From: a bacterium
GTDB lineage: Bacteria; Margulisbacteria; Marinamargulisbacteria; JAHFDA01
Assembly: GCA_023249225.1 (NCBI GenBank)
Contig: JAHFDA010000015.1
Span: 1 to 50,610, forward strand
Reading direction: 5' to 3'
Length of the DNA stretch: 50,610 nucleotides
The notes below the pieces were generated by a model. It was not told where the DNA came from and did not search any database. It saw only the letters and a list, made by a program, of their open reading frames with translations. The translations under genes and the position numbers were made by a program. The number at the start of each line of letters is the position of its first letter. The first letter of the stretch is position 1. Positions 18,352-26,749 of this stretch are shown here, piece after piece.

Positions 18352-21300
18352 TCATATCCAATCCACAAAATCTGCTTCGAACTCCGTCACCAGACTCTGA
18401 TACGCACCTTCATCAAACGCCTGGCGCGCAACACTGAAATAAAATGTAAGTTCTTTCAGGCGTTCACGGGGGCCCAAGCCGCTATAGTGCGCAAGCAAGC
18501 GGGACTTATTTTGGAGAAACGTGGCACGATCTTGCAAGCCCCATGCCGCCAGCATCTGCAAACCCAGCAGTTGCGGATGCCCGGGTTGGTAGTAACTGAC
18601 CCGGGCAAGTACCTGTTGGGCTTCGTTAAATTCATGTTGCGCCATAAGATTGGCCGCATAAAGTTTGCGGTCGTTTAAATAAAACGGGCTGTGCAGTGGC
18701 AGCTTGGCAAAGGCCGCGTTCGAAAGCGCCATGTCGCCGCACAGATGGGCAATGAGCCCGGCATAATGCAAAGCCATATGCCGATCACCCAATTGCTCAA
18801 GCAACAGCCGCGCAACGTTTAGCGCTTTGACCGTATCTTTAGATTCGACATGCATCAGGCCAAGTTCACCCGCAAACAGGGGATGATTCGGAAACTGTGC
18901 TTTCAGGCGGCGTACTTCCCTTAGCAAGTCACTGCGCCGCCCGGCCTGACGCAAGGCGGCAACATAAAAATCCGCAAAGTCTTCGTCCGCCGGGTATTGC
19001 TCGTGATAAGCCTGCGTTTCCAGAACATGATCTCCCAGTTTTTCTTGTCCGTAACTCAAGAAACAGAATAACTTTTTCCAATTGGGGTGTTCGTCATGGC
19101 TTAACATTTGCTTGCAGTGTTCCAGGGCTTCGGCCGCAAAACCATGTTTATGAAGTTCAAGCAGCATTTGGTGAATATCATGCCGGTGAAGTTCAAAGCT
19201 CCTGGAGCCGATTGTCCGGGCGATGCTAATCTGGGCCAACAAGTCCGCTTCAAGAAGGCACCCATAGCGGCAGAGCAGCCCCACATATTCTAAAACCAGT
19301 TCGCAGGTGTCTATGTCATGGCCGCCCAGCTTCATTAACTTGCTTGCGCCGCCACGTCGATTGCCCGTCGCCAACTCAATTTCGGCCAGTGTTCTCAACC
19401 AATCACTGTTTTCCTCAAGATCCTTTTCATCAAACTCCGGCACCAGAGCCTGGGCTTCTACAAAGCGGCCTTCATGGATCAAAATACCGATTTTTATTTT
19501 TTTTAGGCTGTCTGCAACCCATTCTTCCGGGGATTCCGGCAGGGCGGCCTCGGTGGCAGCCACAGCCTCCCATGCCGCCGCAGGTCGACCCTGCTGCAAA
19601 TAAAATTTGACGATGTCCTCCAGCAGGGTCGTATTCGGCAAATCGTTGGCATGCAGCGCTTTTAAACAGGTCTCGGTATTTTCAAAATCGCCGGAATACC
19701 AATAAATATTGGCCAGCGTTTTTCCAAGTTCTTTGGCCTGCGGATGTAATTGCATGGCAAGCGTGAGCATCTCGATGGCCACGTGGGTTTGCCCGGCTTC
19801 ACAAGCAATGTGGGCAGAAACCAAATGGTAGCGCGGGGTATCGCCGGTCACGGTCTTGATGATTTCGAGCAGCTCCACGGACGCGTGAATAAACTTGGCA
19901 TTCGCAACTCCGTAAATGGCAGACAGGATATCGCCCGCATGGTCGGCATCCACCCAACGTTCAGCCACGGCCTGGCGTAAATACCGGGTCACGCTCCCGA
20001 TAGCATCTTTGTCGAGCCGCATGGCGGCATGCCGCAGCCATTCTTGAGCAATTTCCCCAATGTTATACATATGATCGACTAAAACCTGCAAGTCATTCTG
20101 CGCCTCGGCATAGCGGCCCTGATGCATGCGTAAACTGGCGCGATCATAGCGCGCACGTAAAAAGCGCGGTTCCGCGTTAATAAGTTCATCCAGCAGGGCC
20201 AACTGGCGTTCCGGTTGAGCCAAGCGGCTGAACCGCAGACGATCGTTCCACAAGGCGTAGTTGTAGGGCTGTAAATCGGTGCTGGCGCGGTAAGTCTCGG
20301 CAGCCCGCACAAGGTCAAATTTTCTGGAATACAGGGCGGCCAGTTCCGCATGATGTCTGGCCAGACCGGGTTCCTCCCGAATCAGACGCTCGTAATGGGC
20401 AATGGCCAAATCGTTATCCCAGTCTTTCCACGGCCGGGCCGCAATGGCCGGCATGCATGCCTGGGTTTCACGGCCAAGATCAATCACCCGCCGGGCCCAC
20501 TCACGGGCCGCCAGAGTACGATCGCCACTGGCCTGTCCGAGATCCCACTGGGCGCCGGCGTTGTCGCCGTTGTATTCGATCAAGTAATGTTTCCACAATC
20601 CGTCAGCTTCAAGACGCGGAATCAAGTCGATACCCGTCCAAATCAGGGCGCGGTAAGGCGTGGTGCTGTTCAATTCGGCCTTGGCCTTTTGGGCAGCCAG
20701 TTCCACGGCCTGATAAGTGGCCAGGGCCGTTTCGCAAAGGTTGGCCCACATGGCTTGTTTACTCTCGTCCGAAAGTTTCCAGTGCAAACACAATTGGGCA
20801 AAAGTCATGGGTTTGGCCGTCAGCGAAATATTAATGGGGCCGCCGCGTGGGCCAAAGCGGGCCACCGCATCGATCACCATGGGCCGCCCTTCGGAATCCA
20901 ATGTAATAAAGACGCGGAAATTGACGTCTTGCTCAACCCCATCAATCTCAAAGGGCGGCGGGTTAATACGTTTTTGAATGATCAGATCGATGTGGTTGAC
21001 CCGGCAGCAATCGATAAATTCCAGGGCTGCTTTAAAAAACAAGGGGTCACTCAAGCGGCCCATGCGTATACCCACCCCGCCGTCGGTGGCGCCGGGCTTG
21101 ATCACGATATCGTCGTAATCCGGCAAAAGATTCCGCAGCACAGACTCAACATCAGCGGCGTGGCGCGGACTGATTTCCCGAATCGGAAATGTGGCGTTAA
21201 ACCAGCGGTGCAACGGGGAACGGATATCGCTGTGGCGCAGAACAATGCTGTCCGGCTCCGGCACCCCCGCTTTTTGAATAATGCCCTGGGCAATATCCTT

Positions 21301-22338
21301 GTGATCGCAAACCGTTTCCTGAAAGTAGTCGCCATTTATGGGCACAATGTCGTTGCGATATGACGTGACATGCGGAATCACGGGGTTTTCAAAAAAAACT
21401 TTTTCGTAACCGGCAGCCGTGCGTATGATGGCCCGACTCACTTTGATCACCCACTCGGCGCCGGCGCCATACTCGCTGGCATCGGTTTCTCCCGACACCA
21501 GTAGTAGCGGCACGGCGCCCGTTTCGTACAAGGCTTCGGCCTGGGTCAGGCAGTCGTCGTAATACGGCGGCGGAATCAACACCAGCACCGCATCGCCGGG
21601 AATGAGTTCAGATGCCGGTCTGGCCGGTTTGGTGGAATCAAAGGCCGGAAATCCGTAGGCCCGCAGCGCCATTAAAAACGACATGCGATCCATGGCAAGC
21701 GGATGGATGCTCAAGTGGCCATAATGTTCCGGAAAAACATTCAAATGACCCTGGATCAAATCCCGCAGTTTGGGGGCGATCACTTGCAAGGCGTCGTCAT
21801 GGAAACAGGTGTACCCCTTATCCACGGGATCCATGGCCCGGCGAAAAGACGACTGGCGGCGGGGCGTCAGGGAATTTCCCCACAGCAATTTAAAACACAG
21901 GCGCTCAAAGGCGCCGTCGGCATGGCCGGCCTGTTTTTTAAGTTCCACGAAATACACGATATTCAAGACGTCGCTCAAAATCTTTTGAAAATATTCCGTT
22001 GGCTGCTGCTCGCTGGCGCCATGCAACGGACGCCAGATCAAGGTAGACCAGTCGCGCCGGAAGCGGATCAGCTCATGCAGGCTGAAATGTTTAACCAGGC
22101 TGCGGTACATCTGCGCAGTCTGTAATAATTCGGGACGCTGCAATGCAGCCTCCGCATGTGAAGCACCCCACGTCTCGAATTCCAAAACAACCGATTCAAT
22201 CACCGCGCGCGCCTGGCGGAGAAGTTCCTCGGCATTGACCGAATCCTCTGCCGTGGCCAACTGCGATAGCTGGGTCAAGGCCCCCACGGCGGCTTTATAA
22301 CGGAGGGCAATGTGTTTCCGGTGCATATATAGGGGCAT
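18352..22338 (-). CDS. ATP-grasp ligase fused to long TPR array
   Basis: The protein has 1328 residues. Residues 1-330 are helical and unassigned. Residues about 350-610 read as an ATP-grasp domain: DIVIKPGATDGGVG near 410-425 (ATP-binding Lys and Gly-rich loop), NFRVFITL near 473, AVARFGPRGG, and the metal-binding E-x-N in YLIEYNGDNAG near 587. From about residue 640 to the end are TPR-like helical repeats (for example NDLAIAHYERLIREEPGLARHHAELAALYSRKFDLVRAAETYRAS). ATP-grasp enzymes join a carboxylate to an amine or thiol through an acyl-phosphate; here the TPR part probably holds a partner or peptide substrate. The ATG lies six bases after TATATT. It converges on pepN and diverges from 22425. 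The substrate is unknown. Confidence 0.85.
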   Translation of the reverse strand: MPLYMHRKHIALRYKAAVGALTQLSQLATAEDSVNAEELLRQARAVIESVVLEFETWGASHAEAALQRPELLQTAQMYRSLVKHFSLHELIRFRRDWSTLIWRPLHGASEQQPTEYFQKILSDVLNIVYFVELKKQAGHADGAFERLCFKLLWGNSLTPRRQSSFRRAMDPVDKGYTCFHDDALQVIAPKLRDLIQGHLNVFPEHYGHLSIHPLAMDRMSFLMALRAYGFPAFDSTKPARPASELIPGDAVLVLIPPPYYDDCLTQAEALYETGAVPLLLVSGETDASEYGAGAEWVIKVSRAIIRTAAGYEKVFFENPVIPHVTSYRNDIVPINGDYFQETVCDHKDIAQGIIQKAGVPEPDSIVLRHSDIRSPLHRWFNATFPIREISPRHAADVESVLRNLLPDYDDIVIKPGATDGGVGIRMGRLSDPLFFKAALEFIDCCRVNHIDLIIQKRINPPPFEIDGVEQDVNFRVFITLDSEGRPMVIDAVARFGPRGGPINISLTAKPMTFAQLCLHWKLSDESKQAMWANLCETALATYQAVELAAQKAKAELNSTTPYRALIWTGIDLIPRLEADGLWKHYLIEYNGDNAGAQWDLGQASGDRTLAAREWARRVIDLGRETQACMPAIAARPWKDWDNDLAIAHYERLIREEPGLARHHAELAALYSRKFDLVRAAETYRASTDLQPYNYALWNDRLRFSRLAQPERQLALLDELINAEPRFLRARYDRASLRMHQGRYAEAQNDLQVLVDHMYNIGEIAQEWLRHAAMRLDKDAIGSVTRYLRQAVAERWVDADHAGDILSAIYGVANAKFIHASVELLEIIKTVTGDTPRYHLVSAHIACEAGQTHVAIEMLTLAMQLHPQAKELGKTLANIYWYSGDFENTETCLKALHANDLPNTTLLEDIVKFYLQQGRPAAAWEAVAATEAALPESPEEWVADSLKKIKIGILIHEGRFVEAQALVPEFDEKDLEENSDWLRTLAEIELATGNRRGGASKLMKLGGHDIDTCELVLEYVGLLCRYGCLLEADLLAQISIARTIGSRSFELHRHDIHQMLLELHKHGFAAEALEHCKQMLSHDEHPNWKKLFCFLSYGQEKLGDHVLETQAYHEQYPADEDFADFYVAALRQAGRRSDLLREVRRLKAQFPNHPLFAGELGLMHVESKDTVKALNVARLLLEQLGDRHMALHYAGLIAHLCGDMALSNAAFAKLPLHSPFYLNDRKLYAANLMAQHEFNEAQQVLARVSYYQPGHPQLLGLQMLAAWGLQDRATFLQNKSRLLAHYSGLGPRERLKELTFYFSVARQAFDEGAYQSLVTEFEADFVDWI

Positions 22339-22344
22339 GCTCGC

Positions 22345-22350
22345 AATATA
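22345..22350 (-). promoter_or_regulatory. -10 box TATATT, leaderless type
   Basis: TATATT, then six bases (GCGAGC), then the ATG at 22338. A TTGCAA lies 20 bases upstream, too far for a good -35. Confidence 0.55.
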
Positions 22351-22424
22351 TCGAACTTTATAGCGAAAGGTTGCAACGGGGTGGTAGCGCGCCTCTGCAA
22401 CATTACGAACGTCGCTTCCGATAT

Positions 22425-23417
22425 ATGCCCGTGATCCAGAACAAACGTATCGCTACATGGGATCGCCTGAAGGAACTGCACAAACGGCTGCGCCTGCCGG
22501 AACCTTTAAGGACCGACATGAGCCGACTTGCAATGTCGGCCTTTGCCGTAAGCGCATTGGGATGGATCATACGAGATAGTTCCTTTCAGGAATACCACAG
22601 CGATGCCGATGGAAACTTTTACGGCTGGTTCAATGAACACTTTTTTGGATGGGGCGCGTTGCCCTGGCCCATGCTTGGCGGCCTTTTGGACAAACACCCC
22701 AATCTGATTGTTGCCATGGAAGGAATTTCGAGTGTTGTCAAACCAGAATCCCCTCCGACGCCCCCGACACCTGGTTCCGATCCCGTGGACGATTTTTGGG
22801 AAAAAGGTCTGGCATCCTACCCCTTGCTTGATGCCCAGTCCAAAAACCTGATTCGCGAAAACCACGTTCCAATATTAATCGGTGATCTTTTGTTTAATGC
22901 GGAGAACTATCGCCTTTCAAGCGCAAAATTCGCAAGCGGATTTGTCGCCGACCGCATGCTCGAAATTGAAGCCCTGGCGGCCGCTGGCGTTGTGGCGCAA
23001 CGCAGTGTGGAACGTTTCAGCCGCCGGCGTTTTTTGGCCCTTGCGGCCGGAAGCGGCGTTGCCTGCGCCCTGCCGCTCAAGGATCCCCTGTGGCTGCCGA
23101 CCCGACCCCATTGGAGACTGGATAAAATAACCATTCCCTTCCGCAACGCCTTGATCGCCGCCAAACTGCTGCACATGGGCCGGGAGTTGCGCGCGCGCGG
23201 CCAGGATCCGGCCTTTTTGCTGCTCATGGGCAAGCTACACCGCAGCATCATGGATAATTTGGCACAGGGACTGGATTACAACCTCGCATACCTGCGCGAG
23301 AATCAGGCCATCCTCGACCGCCTGAATCCCCTAAGCCGCTGCGGCCTGCTCATCGACCCCACAGAACAACTGGGACTGGGACGGATGAGCGCGCTGGAAC
23401 TTCCGTTACAAAAATAA
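22425..23417 (+). CDS. Unrecognised protein with internal twin-arginine-like segment
   Basis: The frame opens at TTG 22371; likely starts are ATG 22425 (330 residues) or ATG 22518, which has AAGGA five bases upstream. I list 22425 because the extra residues (NKRIATWDRLKELHKRLRLPEPL) look like real helix. The first segment includes a hydrophobic stretch (LAMSAFAVSALGWII). A Pro-rich linker lies at about 106-118. Residues 199-218 begin SRRRFLALAAG and continue hydrophobic, like a Tat signal but in mid-protein. Near the C-terminus FRNALIAAKLLHMG and PAFLLLMGKLHRSIM are conserved-looking; they faintly recall TraB-type RN and GxxH motifs, which I do not claim. It diverges from the ATP-grasp/TPR gene and may work with it. 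Confidence 0.7.
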   Translation: MPVIQNKRIATWDRLKELHKRLRLPEPLRTDMSRLAMSAFAVSALGWIIRDSSFQEYHSDADGNFYGWFNEHFFGWGALPWPMLGGLLDKHPNLIVAMEGISSVVKPESPPTPPTPGSDPVDDFWEKGLASYPLLDAQSKNLIRENHVPILIGDLLFNAENYRLSSAKFASGFVADRMLEIEALAAAGVVAQRSVERFSRRRFLALAAGSGVACALPLKDPLWLPTRPHWRLDKITIPFRNALIAAKLLHMGRELRARGQDPAFLLLMGKLHRSIMDNLAQGLDYNLAYLRENQAILDRLNPLSRCGLLIDPTEQLGLGRMSALELPLQK

Positions 23418-23424
23418 ACGGCCT

Positions 23425-23451
23425 GTGGTGAAAAAGTCGCTGGAAGGCTAA
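23425..23451 (+). repeat. Direct repeat copy 2: pepN 3'-end remnant
   Basis: The frame reads GTG GTG AAA AAG TCG CTG GAA GGC TAA, i.e. VVKKSLEG-stop, identical in protein to the end of PepN (18300-18326) with only synonymous changes. It is not part of any ORF: the upstream gene stops at 23417, and the homology ends abruptly upstream. Confidence 0.7.
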
Positions 23452-23463
23452 TTGGATCATCAT

Positions 23464-23496
23464 TTGACAAAATGTATTATATTTAATACATTTTGT
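23464..23496 (+). promoter_or_regulatory. Promoter overlaid by perfect palindrome, XRE-gene operator
   Basis: TTGACA (23464-23469), a 17-base spacer and TACATT (23487-23492) form a strong promoter, and the ATG follows six bases later at 23499. A perfect 13-bp inverted repeat, ACAAAATGTATTA (23467-23479) and TAATACATTTTGT (23484-23496) around TATT, spans the -35 to -10 region. This is the expected operator for repression by the XRE protein encoded directly downstream. Confidence 0.8.
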
Positions 23497-23498
23497 TA

Positions 23499-23984
23499 AT
23501 GCTCCATTTTGGTCCCCAACTCGCGGCCTGGCGACTGGCCAGAAACCTGACTCAGGCCCAGCTGGCACAAAAAGCGCACGTATCGCGCCCTAACCTTTCG
23601 GCCATCGAACAAGGCAAACGCGACATCACGCTGGGCACATTGGATGCGCTGGCGCGGGCGCTGGGCGTAACGCCTGGCAAGCTTTTGGACGAGCAGCCTC
23701 CGCTACCTTTTCGGCTCGACGACCGGCATTTGATCGACGCGGTGGCGCGAGCAGTGGTCAGCGGCAAACGTCCGTTTGAAGCAGCGCTAAATCTTTATGC
23801 CGATGATATGGCTGCGTTAATCACCCGTAAATTAGGTGCTGCTCGAGCGCCAGGTTTAAGTCGGGTATCACATTTAAAATGGATCAATGGCCAACGTCCC
23901 CAGGTTCTGCGTCGGCGATACGGTGCCAGCCTGGTAAAGCGCTTGCTTGATCGAGTCGAAAAACATCTACCCTATGCTGGCTAA
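23499..23984 (+). CDS. XRE-family transcription regulator (putative antitoxin)
   Basis: The ATG at 23499 (161 residues) is chosen because it is six bases after the -10 box; a TTG two codons upstream lies inside the operator. Residues 7-60 form a Cro/CI-type helix-turn-helix (LAAWRLARNLTQAQLAQKAHVSRPNLSAIEQGKRDITLGTLDALARALGV). The C-terminal 100 residues have a basic part (HLKWINGQRPQVLRRRYGASLVKRLLDRVEK) and may bind the partner. The gene overlaps the next by 11 bases. Together with the palindromic operator this is the layout of an autoregulated toxin-antitoxin operon, with this protein as likely DNA-binding antitoxin. Confidence 0.88.
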   Translation: MLHFGPQLAAWRLARNLTQAQLAQKAHVSRPNLSAIEQGKRDITLGTLDALARALGVTPGKLLDEQPPLPFRLDDRHLIDAVARAVVSGKRPFEAALNLYADDMAALITRKLGAARAPGLSRVSHLKWINGQRPQVLRRRYGASLVKRLLDRVEKHLPYAG

Positions 23985-24555
23985 GGATATTGATCATTTT
24001 TTTGAGTGCCTGGATAAAGAACTCCACGCGCCTACGCGCGTGATATTGATTGGCGGGGCTGCCGCCACATTGTACGGCAGCAAGCGGCCCACCGAAGATA
24101 TCGATTTTGAACTGCAAACTTCTGAACCCGAAGATCAGCTTGCCAAGGCAATCTTGGCCGCTGAAATGGCCAGCGGCATTAAGGCCCAGTACTCAACCGA
24201 CATCGACCACTGGGGCATGATTTCACTGGGCGATTACCGCAAACATACGCGGCCCTACAAAAAAATCGGAAAAATAACAGTTGAACTTTTGCAACCCGAA
24301 TACTGGTCCATCGGCAAAGTTTCCCGTTATTACGACAGCGACGTGGAAGATATGGTGCTGGTGTTCAAGCGTCAAAAAACCGACCCTAACCACTTGCTCG
24401 CCGTGTGGCAAGAGGCCCTAAAATACAGTCCGGTCTCCAACGCACTTTTTCTTTTCAAACAGCAGGTGGCGCAGTTTTTCCGGCAGCATGGCAGAGGAAT
24501 TTGGGGAGCTAAAGTGCCCCTGCTCAACCCCTTTGAAGCGCCTAAAAAATCCTGA
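23974..24555 (+). CDS. Nucleotidyltransferase-fold protein (putative toxin, AbiEii/DUF6036-like)
   Basis: The ATG at 23974 overlaps the end of the XRE gene; a TTG at 23947 is rejected. The product has 193 residues. LAKDIDHFFECLDKELHAPTRVILIGGAAATLYGSKRPTEDIDFEL carries the minimal nucleotidyltransferase pattern, with GG near residue 27 and metal-binding Asp42 and Asp44. The remainder is mixed alpha/beta with VELLQPEYWSIGKVSRYYDSDVEDMVLVFKRQKTD. Such proteins occur with XRE or AbiEi-like regulators as type IV or related toxin-antitoxin modules. Whether it transfers NMP to tRNA or protein is unknown. It belongs to the same broad fold as the 11270-11716 protein but to a different subgroup. Confidence 0.8.
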   Translation: MLAKDIDHFFECLDKELHAPTRVILIGGAAATLYGSKRPTEDIDFELQTSEPEDQLAKAILAAEMASGIKAQYSTDIDHWGMISLGDYRKHTRPYKKIGKITVELLQPEYWSIGKVSRYYDSDVEDMVLVFKRQKTDPNHLLAVWQEALKYSPVSNALFLFKQQVAQFFRQHGRGIWGAKVPLLNPFEAPKKS

Positions 24556-24579
24556 AACTTAGATCAGCTTATTTCGATA

Positions 24580-24585
24580 TATAAA
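24580..24585 (+). promoter_or_regulatory. -10-like TATAAA before the glycosyltransferase
   Basis: TATAAA within a TATATAAA run is followed by seven bases and the ATG at 24593, again close to leaderless spacing. There is no clear -35 box. Confidence 0.4.
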
Positions 24586-24592
24586 TGCTACA

Positions 24593-25399
24593 ATGCCACC
24601 TACGTTGAAAGTCTCCATCGTTATCCCCTGCTACAACGAACATGAAACGGTTGAAGCTGTGCTGGCGCAGGTACGCCAAAGCCCGATCGCTTACCCCAAG
24701 GAAATTATCATTGTTGATGACTGCTCTACCGATGGCACCCGGCAAGTGCTCTCGCGTTTAAATTTTGCAGATGTAAAAGTGATCTATCACACCCACAACC
24801 AGGGTAAGGGCGCAGCTTTAAACACCGGTCTAAAACATGTCAGCGGCGACATACTTATTATTCAGGACGCCGATCTGGAATATGATCCGGCGGACTATCC
24901 AAAATTGATTGAACCCATCGCCCGGGGCTTTGCCGATGTGGTGTTTGGCTCTCGTTTTATGAGCAGTGACTACCACCGCGTACTTTACTTTTGGCATTCG
25001 GTCGGAAACAAATGCCTGACACTGCTTTCGAACATGTTCACCAACCTTAATTTGACCGATATGGAAGTGTGTTACAAAGCCTTGGGTCGGCGCGTGTACC
25101 AAAACCTGCACATCGAAGAAAAACGCTTTGGCGTAGAACCCGAGATCACCGCCAAGGTGGCGCGGATGCGTGCCGCCATCTACGAAGTGGGCGTCAGCTA
25201 CAAGGGCCGCACTTATGAACAAGGCAAAAAAATCACCTGGAAGGATGGGGTGGCCGCCGTATGGTGCATTTTAAAATACAATCTCTGGCATCGCAGCACC
25301 CAGGTATTACCTGAAAAACAACCCGAAACCTCTGGTTATAAACGCAGCATTGCCAACCCCGACATACGCATCGTTCAAAACGTGCATGAACGCACTTAA
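24593..25399 (+). CDS. GT2 glycosyltransferase, polyprenyl-phosphate sugar synthase type
   Basis: The protein has 268 residues. It has the GT-A layout VSIVIPCYNEHETVEAVL, IIIVDDCSTDGT and the metal-binding DAD at residues 92-94 (QDADLEYDPADYP), then FGSRFM and the family's conserved tail (EVGVSYKGRTYEQGKKITWKDG). This is the pattern of dolichol/undecaprenyl-phosphate mannose or glucose synthases, which load a sugar from a nucleotide donor onto a lipid carrier at the cytosolic face. No membrane helix is predicted. It overlaps by 14 bases an ArnT-like transferase that would use such a lipid-linked sugar, so the two genes probably form a functional pair. Confidence 0.9.
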   Translation: MPPTLKVSIVIPCYNEHETVEAVLAQVRQSPIAYPKEIIIVDDCSTDGTRQVLSRLNFADVKVIYHTHNQGKGAALNTGLKHVSGDILIIQDADLEYDPADYPKLIEPIARGFADVVFGSRFMSSDYHRVLYFWHSVGNKCLTLLSNMFTNLNLTDMEVCYKALGRRVYQNLHIEEKRFGVEPEITAKVARMRAAIYEVGVSYKGRTYEQGKKITWKDGVAAVWCILKYNLWHRSTQVLPEKQPETSGYKRSIANPDIRIVQNVHERT

Positions 25400-26747
25400 A
25401 CAACTATTCCAGCGCTTTCCAGTCCTGTATTTTTTACTTTTCAGTTTTATCATTTGCAGCTGGCCCTTTGTTTATTTTCCGCTGACCGATGCCGACATTG
25501 CCCACTGGGTTAAAGTGGCGCGTGAAATTGAGGTGCACAGTCATTTTTTAAACAGCAGCCACGATCAGGCCCATGGCCCCCTGCTGGCATGGACCGGAGG
25601 CTTGCTGACCAAACTGGCGCCGCAGTCGTTTTACTTTTACAACCTGTTTAATTTGTTTTGCGGTTTATACGGAATTGGGTTGGTTTATTTTCTTTCGCAG
25701 CGGCTTTGGCCAAAATCCCATACCGCTGGCATTGCCACCGCCCTGTTTGCCACCAGTCTGGTGCATGTTTATCTTTCGCGCACACCCATGTATGACTGGC
25801 CGGCCGCCCTTTTTTATTTTTCTTTTGGCGGATTTTACCTGCTGCACATCAAAGAAAAAGACGACCGTTTTTACGTGCTGGCCATGATCAGTGTAGGCGC
25901 AGCATCCTTGCTGCGATTTTCGATCAGCATCGGTCTTGCCGGTGTTTATATGCTGCTGGTAAACCTGACGTATCGTCAGCCCCTCTGGCGCAGTCTACGC
26001 GACGGATTCATGCTTCCGCTGGTGGCCTTGGCCAGCAATCTACCCTGGTTGCTCTCACAGTGGCAGAGTCATGGACACGCTTTTGGACATGAATTTGTTT
26101 ATGACAACGTTGGCCGCTATTTTAAAGAACCCCAGTCGGACGCACCGGTATACCGCGATTATTACGGCTTTGCGCTTTACACCCTGGTATTGATTTTGCC
26201 GCATACGTTTTTCTTGTTGGCCTCGTTATTTCAAAAAGCCTTCGGATCCCACCTGAAACAGTCCAAGGAACTGTTGGCCATGCTGGCCGGGTTTTTGCCC
26301 TGCCTGCTCATCTTTTCGTTTTCAGGTCACGTTAAACTGGCGCGCTACATTGCTTACGTATTTCCGTTTTTATTTGTGTTCCTGGGCCACTTGATGTCTA
26401 CCCATGACCTGCACAACCCCGCATGGCGTAAGTCTTGTCGGCGTTATTTAGGGGTCACACTCATCGGCCTGACCGTGATCCTGACGGCGCTCATCTTTCA
26501 ATTTAGCCGCCAAACCCAGGAAGGCCTGCTGTTTGTCATCGGACTTTTTGTGCTGCTCTACGGCCAGCTGGGCGTTTCATATTTTATCGTCACGCGTGCA
26601 CACGAAGATTTTGCCGTACGTCCGCAACGCTATCTTTGGCACTATGGAATTTTTTATCTGCTGTTTTTCAGCATCTTGTCATACGAGGCCCAGCATGTAG
26701 AATTTTTGACGTCAGTGCATCACATTATCAGAGAGGCCATTCGATAA
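25386..26747 (+). CDS. ArnT/PMT-like membrane glycosyltransferase
   Basis: The ATG at 25386 lies inside the end of the preceding gene (453 residues). The protein is strongly hydrophobic with about ten membrane spans. The first periplasmic loop carries the acidic pair PLTDADIAHWVKVAREI (compare the D-E catalytic loop of GT39/GT83 enzymes), followed by HDQAHGPLLAWTGGLLTKLAP, typical of ArnT-like transferases. FSFSGHVKLARYIAYVFPF later in the protein matches the conserved K-x-x-R-Y-x-x-P-x-x-P region. It should move a sugar from a polyprenyl-phosphate carrier to lipid A, a glycan or a protein on the periplasmic side. The acceptor is unknown. Confidence 0.88.
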   Translation: MNALKQLFQRFPVLYFLLFSFIICSWPFVYFPLTDADIAHWVKVAREIEVHSHFLNSSHDQAHGPLLAWTGGLLTKLAPQSFYFYNLFNLFCGLYGIGLVYFLSQRLWPKSHTAGIATALFATSLVHVYLSRTPMYDWPAALFYFSFGGFYLLHIKEKDDRFYVLAMISVGAASLLRFSISIGLAGVYMLLVNLTYRQPLWRSLRDGFMLPLVALASNLPWLLSQWQSHGHAFGHEFVYDNVGRYFKEPQSDAPVYRDYYGFALYTLVLILPHTFFLLASLFQKAFGSHLKQSKELLAMLAGFLPCLLIFSFSGHVKLARYIAYVFPFLFVFLGHLMSTHDLHNPAWRKSCRRYLGVTLIGLTVILTALIFQFSRQTQEGLLFVIGLFVLLYGQLGVSYFIVTRAHEDFAVRPQRYLWHYGIFYLLFFSILSYEAQHVEFLTSVHHIIREAIR

Positions 26748-26749
26748 CC

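Noticed and set aside
20350-21363. 337-residue plus-strand ORF inside the ATP-grasp/TPR gene
   Set aside because: It is antisense to the ATP-grasp core; the minus-strand frame carries recognisable motifs and the plus frame does not.
18327-23460. Prophage or insertion sequence
   Set aside because: No integrase, transposase, phage structural gene or terminal inverted repeat was found; only the duplicated pepN end marks the borders.
11270-24555. The two nucleotidyltransferase-fold genes as recent duplicates
   Set aside because: They share only the fold signature (GG/GA ... DID); lengths, partners and C-terminal parts differ, so they are separate families.
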